A DNA stretch of 54,440 bases from an uncultured Lachnospiraceae bacterium (GTDB taxonomy: Bacteria; Bacillota; Clostridia; Lachnospirales; Lachnospiraceae), in contig CAJUBE010000031.1 in assembly GCA_910584725.1 (NCBI GenBank), positions 1-54,440 on the forward strand, given 5' to 3'. Each line of letters starts with the position of its first letter. Positions within the stretch are counted from its first letter, which is position 1. A program made the position numbers and the translations under genes. A model generated the notes under the pieces. It was not told the DNA's origin. It ran no database searches and saw only the letters and a program-made list of their open reading frames with translations. Shown in pieces: positions 50,865 through 54,440 of the stretch.

Positions 50865-51470
50865 ATGGCAAAATACAGAAAACTCGGCAGAACATCTGAC
50901 CAGAGAAAAGCATTACTCAGAAATCAGGTTACCGCTCTTTTATATAATGGAAAGATCGTGACCACAGAAGCGAGAGCGAAGGAAGTGCGTAAGCTCGTAG
51001 AGCCTTTGATTACGCTTGCTGTCAAGGAGAAGGACAATTTTGAGACCGTTAAAGTGACCGCGAAAGTGGCGCGCAAGGATAAGGACGGAAAGAGAGTAAA
51101 ACAGATCGTGGACAAGAACACGAAGGCTGTGCTCTCCGAGACACACCGCGACAAGGATGGCAAGATTCTCCGGATCGAGAACGGCATGACTGTTACGGTA
51201 TATGACGAGGTGGAGAAGGAGATCAAGAAGGATCTGCCTTCCAGACTTCATGCGAGAAGGCAGATCATGAAGGTGCTTTATCCTGTCAAGGAGGTGCCGA
51301 ATACACCTGCAGGCCGCAAGAAGAATACAAAGGAAATCAATCTTGCGGATAAGCTTTTTGATGAGTATGCTCCCAAGTATGCGAATCGCAAGGGCGGTTA
51401 TACCAGAATTATCAAGATTGGACCCCGTAAGGGCGACGCGGCGATGGAAGTGGTTCTGGAGCTGGTATAA
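50865..51470 (+). CDS. rplQ: 50S ribosomal protein L17, long form
   Basis: A 201-residue L17, clearly longer than the usual 115-130. Residues 1-65 (KYRKLGRTSDQRKALLRNQV) and about 120-201 (LPSRLHARRQIMKVLYP; YTRIIKIGPRKGDAAMEVVL) are standard. Between them lies a basic-acidic insert of roughly 60 residues (RKDKDGKRVKQIVDKNTKAV, then ENGMTVTVYDEVEKEI). L17 sits at the tunnel exit, so the insert would be on the ribosome surface. Last gene of the operon; AAAGGAG upstream. Confidence 0.94.
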   Translation: MAKYRKLGRTSDQRKALLRNQVTALLYNGKIVTTEARAKEVRKLVEPLITLAVKEKDNFETVKVTAKVARKDKDGKRVKQIVDKNTKAVLSETHRDKDGKILRIENGMTVTVYDEVEKEIKKDLPSRLHARRQIMKVLYPVKEVPNTPAGRKKNTKEINLADKLFDEYAPKYANRKGGYTRIIKIGPRKGDAAMEVVLELV

Positions 51471-51497
51471 GTCACATAAAAAGAATAGGATGAAGAA

Positions 51498-51527
51498 GGC
51501 CGGGTGCTTATGTACCCGGTCTTTTTG
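51498..51527 (+). terminator. Terminator of the ribosomal operon
   Basis: CCGGGT and ACCCGG pair around an 8-nt loop and are followed by TCTTTTTG, 30 nt after the rplQ stop. Confidence 0.85.
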
Positions 51528-51645
51528 CGCACATAAGCATTTCGAGTCTGCTTATGTGCATATATTACGTGAGCTTGTTTAGGATTTTTCATGTTATGTA
51601 ATAATAGAAGGGAAGGCATGTGTTCCGCTGTCGTGTACCTGTAAA

Positions 51646-51690
51646 AAAGAAAGATACAACATTTTGTAATAAAATGTTGTATCTTTCTTT
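51646..51690. repeat. Perfect 20-bp palindrome left of the recombinase gene
   Basis: AAAGAAAGATACAACATTTT (51646-51665) and its exact complement at 51671-51690 surround a GTAAT loop. Read on the minus strand it ends in a T-run, so it can terminate the recombinase gene. Its centre, CAACATTTT-ATTAC-AAAATGTTG on the minus strand, recurs on the plus strand at 52383-52405. Confidence 0.88.
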
Positions 51691-51745
51691 ACTCAAAATA
51701 TATATCGGAAAACAATCAGAATACTTAACCCCCAATTTAAAAAAA

Positions 51746-52324
51746 TTATAAATTAATCTGTAGATAGACCTGATCCCGTTCATCTTGTCCGATGCCGAGG
51801 TATCGTTTGGTGATCTGATAGGAAGAGTGATTGTACAGATCCATCAGCATGGCAGGGGGCGTCCCCTGCTTCCATGCATAATAGCCGAAGGTTTTTCGCA
51901 GGGAATGGCAGCCTACATGCTCGGACAGGCCGCAGCCTTCCGCGGCTCTCCGGACAATGCGGTATGCCTGAGAGCGGGAGAGCGGACGGGACTTACAGCG
52001 TGTGCTGGGAAAGAGAAAGTCCTGCGGAGCAGTTTCCGGACAGGAACTTTTGTAGGCATCCAATGTCTGCCGCAGAACCTCGTTGATGGGAACCACGCGC
52101 TTTTTTCCTGTCTTTTGTTCTTCAACACAGATATGCTGCCGTAGCTTACCGTCCGCGCCGCAGACGTCCTTCCAGCGCAGTTTTAATAAATCACCGACGC
52201 GGAACGCCGTGTTCAGCCCTGTGACGATCAGCGAATAGTTGCGCGGATTCGGCTGTGTGTCCTTGTAGTAATCCCGGAAAGAATGCAAAGCCTCTCTGTC
52301 TTTGATCGGATATGTCTCACTCAT
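51746..52324 (-). CDS. Minimal tyrosine recombinase (FimB/FimE-sized)
   Basis: A 192-residue protein on the minus strand containing only the catalytic domain of a tyrosine site-specific recombinase. Residues of the active site are visible: Arg in LNTAFRVGDLLKLRW, Lys in EEQKTGKKR, H-x2-R in CHSLRKTFG, His in YNHSSYQ and the nucleophile Tyr in TKRYLG. There is no separate N-terminal core-binding domain, as in the FimB/FimE inversion recombinases. AAAGGAGGAGA lies just upstream on the minus strand. Near-identical palindromes lie on both sides in opposite orientation. It may catalyse inversion of a DNA switch; the target is not proven. Confidence 0.87.
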   Translation of the reverse strand: MSETYPIKDREALHSFRDYYKDTQPNPRNYSLIVTGLNTAFRVGDLLKLRWKDVCGADGKLRQHICVEEQKTGKKRVVPINEVLRQTLDAYKSSCPETAPQDFLFPSTRCKSRPLSRSQAYRIVRRAAEGCGLSEHVGCHSLRKTFGYYAWKQGTPPAMLMDLYNHSSYQITKRYLGIGQDERDQVYLQINL

Positions 52325-52379
52325 AAAATCTCCTCCTTTTGTCTGGTATTTGATGATTAGTTTAGCGGAGTGTTCCTAC

Positions 52380-52408
52380 ATGCAACATTTTATTACAAAA
52401 AGTTGCAT
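52380..52408. repeat. Palindrome right of the recombinase gene
   Basis: ATGCAACATTTT and its near-complement AAAAAGTTGCAT surround ATTAC. The 23-nt centre (CAACATTTTATTACAAAA, one base, GTTG) matches the minus strand of 51657-51679 at 22 positions, so the two sites are inverted relative to each other. It lies 56 nt upstream of the recombinase start and 53 nt upstream of the csrA-like gene, so it could also be an operator for either. Confidence 0.82.
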
Positions 52409-52460
52409 AAGAAAATGCAAGGCGGCGCCCTCGCAAGAGGAGAAGGCAGGGAGGTCTGAA

Positions 52461-52733
52461 ATGCTTAGAATGACGGTAAATACGGAGGAATACATCCAGA
52501 TCGGCGACGATATCAGGATTGTTTTTCTGGGAGGCAGCAGAAATCACACAAAGGTGATGCTGGATGTGCCGAAGGAAATCAATGTGGCGAGGAGCCGTGC
52601 GCTGGAAAACCATGCGAAGACGGCGGCGGATCATGAGAAGATCGCACATTACCATGCGGCGCCGGAGCTGGAGGAGAAGTACCGCAAAAAGAAAATCGTC
52701 GTAAACGACGGGGCGAAAACCGCGTCAAGATAA
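52461..52733 (+). CDS. CsrA-like RNA-binding regulator
   Basis: A 90-residue protein. Residues 1-50 align with CsrA: MLRMTVNTEEYIQIGDDIRI, then VMLDVPKEINVARSR (compare the IGDDI and APKEV/I-x-V-x-R core of CsrA). A charged helical extension of about 35 residues follows, longer than typical CsrA. ATG 52461 has AGGGAGG at 6 nt; the frame is open upstream into the recombinase region without family sequence. In Firmicutes CsrA represses flagellin translation and is antagonised by FliW. The flagellin lies directly downstream; no fliW is visible. Confidence 0.72.
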   Translation: MLRMTVNTEEYIQIGDDIRIVFLGGSRNHTKVMLDVPKEINVARSRALENHAKTAADHEKIAHYHAAPELEEKYRKKKIVVNDGAKTASR

Positions 52734-52779
52734 ACGGTAATAACTCGGGGCTAACCTAGGGGCTTTGGGTTTATTATAT

Positions 52780-52893
52780 ATCATGTCAGCAGGAAATCAA
52801 GCGGCTGCGAGGCAGTCATTTGATTTCACCTGACATGATAACGAAAGAATCTTTGAGCGCGCAGTGCGGCAGACGCGAAGCGGCTGGATTCTT
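52780..52893. repeat. Paired hairpin element upstream of the flagellin
   Basis: ATCATGTCAG (52780-52789) pairs with CTGACATGAT (52830-52839), and inside it GAAATCAA (52793-52800) with TTGATTTC (52820-52827). The second unit pairs AAGAATC (52845-52851) with GATTCTT (52887-52893). The second unit resembles the one between rpsH and rplF. It may shield the flagellin mRNA 5' end or be a dispersed repeat. Confidence 0.75.
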
Positions 52894-52923
52894 GAGGGAT
52901 GTATGGCAACTATCAATGAACAA

Positions 52924-52964
52924 ACGGCGGTAAAAGGATTTGCCGTCGGCAACCACAAGGAGGT
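52924..52964 (+). promoter_or_regulatory. Two candidate CsrA sites in the flagellin leader
   Basis: Site 1: ACGGC (52924-52928) and GCCGT (52942-52946) form a stem with AAAGGAT in the loop, exposing a GGA as CsrA sites usually do. Site 2: ACAAGGAGGT (52955-52964) fits the CsrA consensus ACANGGANGU and includes the flagellin ribosome-binding site. This mirrors the two-site layout of the B. subtilis hag leader. Confidence 0.62.
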
Positions 52965-52970
52965 AACACT

Positions 52971-54044
52971 ATGATCGTTAAACACAATATCACGGCAATG
53001 AACTCTAACAGAATGTTAGGTCTCACCACTTCTTCTCAGGCGAAGTCCACAGAGAAGCTGTCTTCCGGTTACAAGATCAACCGTGCGGCGGATGACGCGG
53101 CAGGGCTGTCCATTTCCGAGAAGATGCGCAGACAGGTGAGAGGTCTGACACAGGCTTCCGCTAACGCGCAGGACGGTATCAGCGTCGTACAGACCGCTGA
53201 GGGCGCACTCAACGAAGTGGAGGATATGCTCCAGAGAATGAACGAGCTGGCTGTTAAGGGTGAGAACGGAACCCTGACCACAACCGATCGTGCTTCCATC
53301 CAGGCTGAGATCAGACAGCTGATGAGCGAAGTTGACCGTGTACAGAGCACAACCACCTTCAACGAGATGAACCTGTTAGACGGTTCCTTCATGAAGGGCC
53401 TTCAGGTTGGCGCAGAGGCTGGTCAGCACATCGATATCAGCATCAACAACATGAGCATGAACGGTCTGGCTCGTAACATTGACACCAAGCTGTACACCAA
53501 GGTTACCTATAACAACCTTTCCAAGAATACGGATGTTAAATATGTATCTACTACATTTAAGGCTGAGACGATTGGTAGTACGACACAGAAAGTCATGATT
53601 GGTAAGGCTGATACCAAGGGTACGACCACCTTCTCTACTGTAGGCGCTGACGGCAAGTACAACAAGAGACCTATGACCAGTGCGATTGCCTTGAACCTTG
53701 TAACAAGCTTCATGAAGCTGCAGGCAGGCGGTACAGGCTCCGACAAGACTGTTGCTACGGCTCAGGATTTCAACTCCCTGAATGCATTCATTAAGGGCGC
53801 GATCTCCTTAGTATCTCAGCAGAGATCCGATCTCGGTGCGATCCAGAACAGACTGGAGCACACCATCAGCAACCTGGACAACATCGTAGAGAACACCCAG
53901 TCCGCAGAGGCTGCGATCCGCGATACGGATATTGCTACGGAGATGGTTCAGTACTCCAACAACAATATCTTACAGCAGGCTGGTACGTCCATGCTGTCTC
54001 AGGCAAACCAGAGCAATCAGCTGGCACTGTCCTTACTCGGCTAA
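52971..54044 (+). CDS. Flagellin
   Basis: A 357-residue flagellin. The D0/D1 N-terminus (VKHNITAMNSNRMLGLTTSS, SSGYKINRAADDAAGLSISE) and C-terminus (LGAIQNRLEHTISNLDNIVE, SMLSQANQSNQLALSLLG) are intact. Between them lies a Thr/Lys-rich variable part of about 130 residues that would be surface-exposed. It polymerises into the flagellar filament after export by the flagellar type III apparatus. AAGGAGG is 7 nt upstream. A sigma-D-type promoter was looked for and not convincingly found. Confidence 0.95.
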   Translation: MIVKHNITAMNSNRMLGLTTSSQAKSTEKLSSGYKINRAADDAAGLSISEKMRRQVRGLTQASANAQDGISVVQTAEGALNEVEDMLQRMNELAVKGENGTLTTTDRASIQAEIRQLMSEVDRVQSTTTFNEMNLLDGSFMKGLQVGAEAGQHIDISINNMSMNGLARNIDTKLYTKVTYNNLSKNTDVKYVSTTFKAETIGSTTQKVMIGKADTKGTTTFSTVGADGKYNKRPMTSAIALNLVTSFMKLQAGGTGSDKTVATAQDFNSLNAFIKGAISLVSQQRSDLGAIQNRLEHTISNLDNIVENTQSAEAAIRDTDIATEMVQYSNNNILQQAGTSMLSQANQSNQLALSLLG

Positions 54045-54087
54045 TATCGCCTGACGTGAGAACATTCGCCATATGTAATGTTGTGTT

Positions 54088-54123
54088 GGAAATGGCCGCA
54101 TCCGGAAGGGGGCGGCCGTTTCC
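54088..54123 (+). terminator. Hairpin after the flagellin gene
   Basis: GGAAATGGCCGC pairs with GCGGCCGTTTCC (12 positions, one T-G) around a 12-nt loop. The following tract is only weakly T-rich, so termination may need more than the hairpin. Confidence 0.65.
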
Positions 54124-54146
54124 TGTCATATACGTTAAAACGTTTG

Positions 54147-54176
54147 TTGCAAAGCGGCATATGCCCATGCTATACT
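54147..54176 (+). promoter_or_regulatory. Promoter of the last gene
   Basis: TTGCAA (54147-54152) and TATACT (54171-54176) at 18-nt spacing, 48 nt before the next start codon. Confidence 0.7.
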
Positions 54177-54224
54177 GATAAAAGAGAGAATGTTATGCAG
54201 TCGCCATAAAGAAAGGAGCAAGGC

Positions 54225-54440
54225 ATGAGCATGACAAACGAAGAATTACTGCTGGCAATGTCAGAGATGATGGACACGAAATTGGCGGCGAGCCTTAAGC
54301 CAATTGAGAATCGTCTCGACCGGATGGACGAGCGTCTTGACCGGATAGAAGTCCGTCTTGACCGGGTGGAGGAAAGGCTTGACCATGTGGAGGAAAGACT
54401 CGACCGAGTGGAAGAGAGGCTTGACCATGTGGAGGAAAGA
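54225..54440 (+). CDS. Heptad-repeat coiled-coil protein, 5' part
   Basis: 72 codons from ATG 54225 run off the window without a stop. After a short start (MSMTNEELLLAMSEMMDTKL) the protein consists of seven-residue units such as RLDRVEE and RLDHVEE, encoded by 21-nt tandem repeats that are nearly identical. It predicts a long amphipathic coiled coil. AAAGGAGCAAG lies upstream. Similar Clostridia proteins of unknown function exist; I do not assign one. Repeat number may vary between strains. Confidence 0.82.
   Translation, partial: MSMTNEELLLAMSEMMDTKLAASLKPIENRLDRMDERLDRIEVRLDRVEERLDHVEERLDRVEERLDHVEER

Noticed and set aside
52733..52971. Sigma-D (sigma-28) flagellar promoter for the flagellin
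   Set aside because: No TAAA-N15-GCCGATAA-like sequence with acceptable spacing was found, so I do not annotate one.
1..54440. tRNA, rRNA or insertion sequence
   Set aside because: I saw no cloverleaf, no rRNA sequence and no transposase gene; the only recombinase is the small tyrosine enzyme.

Overview
The window is a chromosomal segment of a motile, Gram-positive, anaerobe-type Clostridia, most likely a Lachnospiraceae. The evidence is the Firmicutes-type S10-spc-alpha ribosomal operon (zinc S14, adk-map-KOW protein-infA order), strong AGGAGG ribosome-binding sites, a flagellin behind a csrA-like gene, and the 7TM-EAL and 7TM-hybrid-kinase signalling proteins. Assignment below family level is not possible from this sequence alone.

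Region 1 (1-20.3 kb) is a defence locus, visibly AT-rich compared with what follows. Its backbone is a type 1 BREX system in canonical order: brxB (tail only), brxC, pglX, pglZ, brxL, with an HNH-type gene after brxL. Two accessory blocks interrupt the backbone. The first, between brxC and pglX, is an ABC-type ATPase plus a TOPRIM-like DUF4276 protein, an architecture resembling PARIS/OLD-type abortive infection pairs. The second, between pglX and pglZ, starts with a decayed zone (a DUF3791 gene, a frameshifted DUF3990 gene, and a diverged frameshifted copy of the pglX 3' end) and a Cys-rich unknown. It continues with four overlapping genes: a DUF4065/Panacea-like protein, a PD-(D/E)XK-like protein, a protein with a tRNA-guanine-transglycosylase-like zinc motif, and a SIR2 protein with a zinc ribbon. 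A strong intrinsic terminator closes this block just before pglZ. The four-gene block is my best candidate for an undescribed nested defence module.

Region 2 (20.7-33.6 kb) is ordinary variable chromosome: a small Mor/CD3324-like HTH protein, a GNAT acetyltransferase, a beta-lactamase-fold serine hydrolase, a PIN/NYN RNase-like protein, an EAL phosphodiesterase and a hybrid histidine kinase in tandem, a LacI regulator with a MATE transporter, a charged coiled-coil protein, a TraX-like membrane protein, and on the minus strand a class I methyltransferase.

Region 3 (33.7-51.5 kb) is the S10-spc-alpha operon from rpsJ to rplQ, with a strong promoter and a structured leader before rpsJ and a second strong promoter before rpmJ. 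Many of its intergenic gaps hold related long hairpins. They have a 5-8 bp outer stem whose two arms change together from copy to copy, an inner stem with an A-A mismatch or internal loop at one position, and usually a following short hairpin. I read at least eleven copies as one dispersed structured element family.

Region 4 (51.5-54.4 kb) carries a minimal FimB/FimE-sized tyrosine recombinase on the minus strand, bracketed by two near-identical palindromes in opposite orientation. It is followed by a csrA-like gene, a flagellin whose leader has two candidate CsrA sites (one covering the ribosome-binding site), and the start of a heptad-repeat coiled-coil gene that runs off the window.
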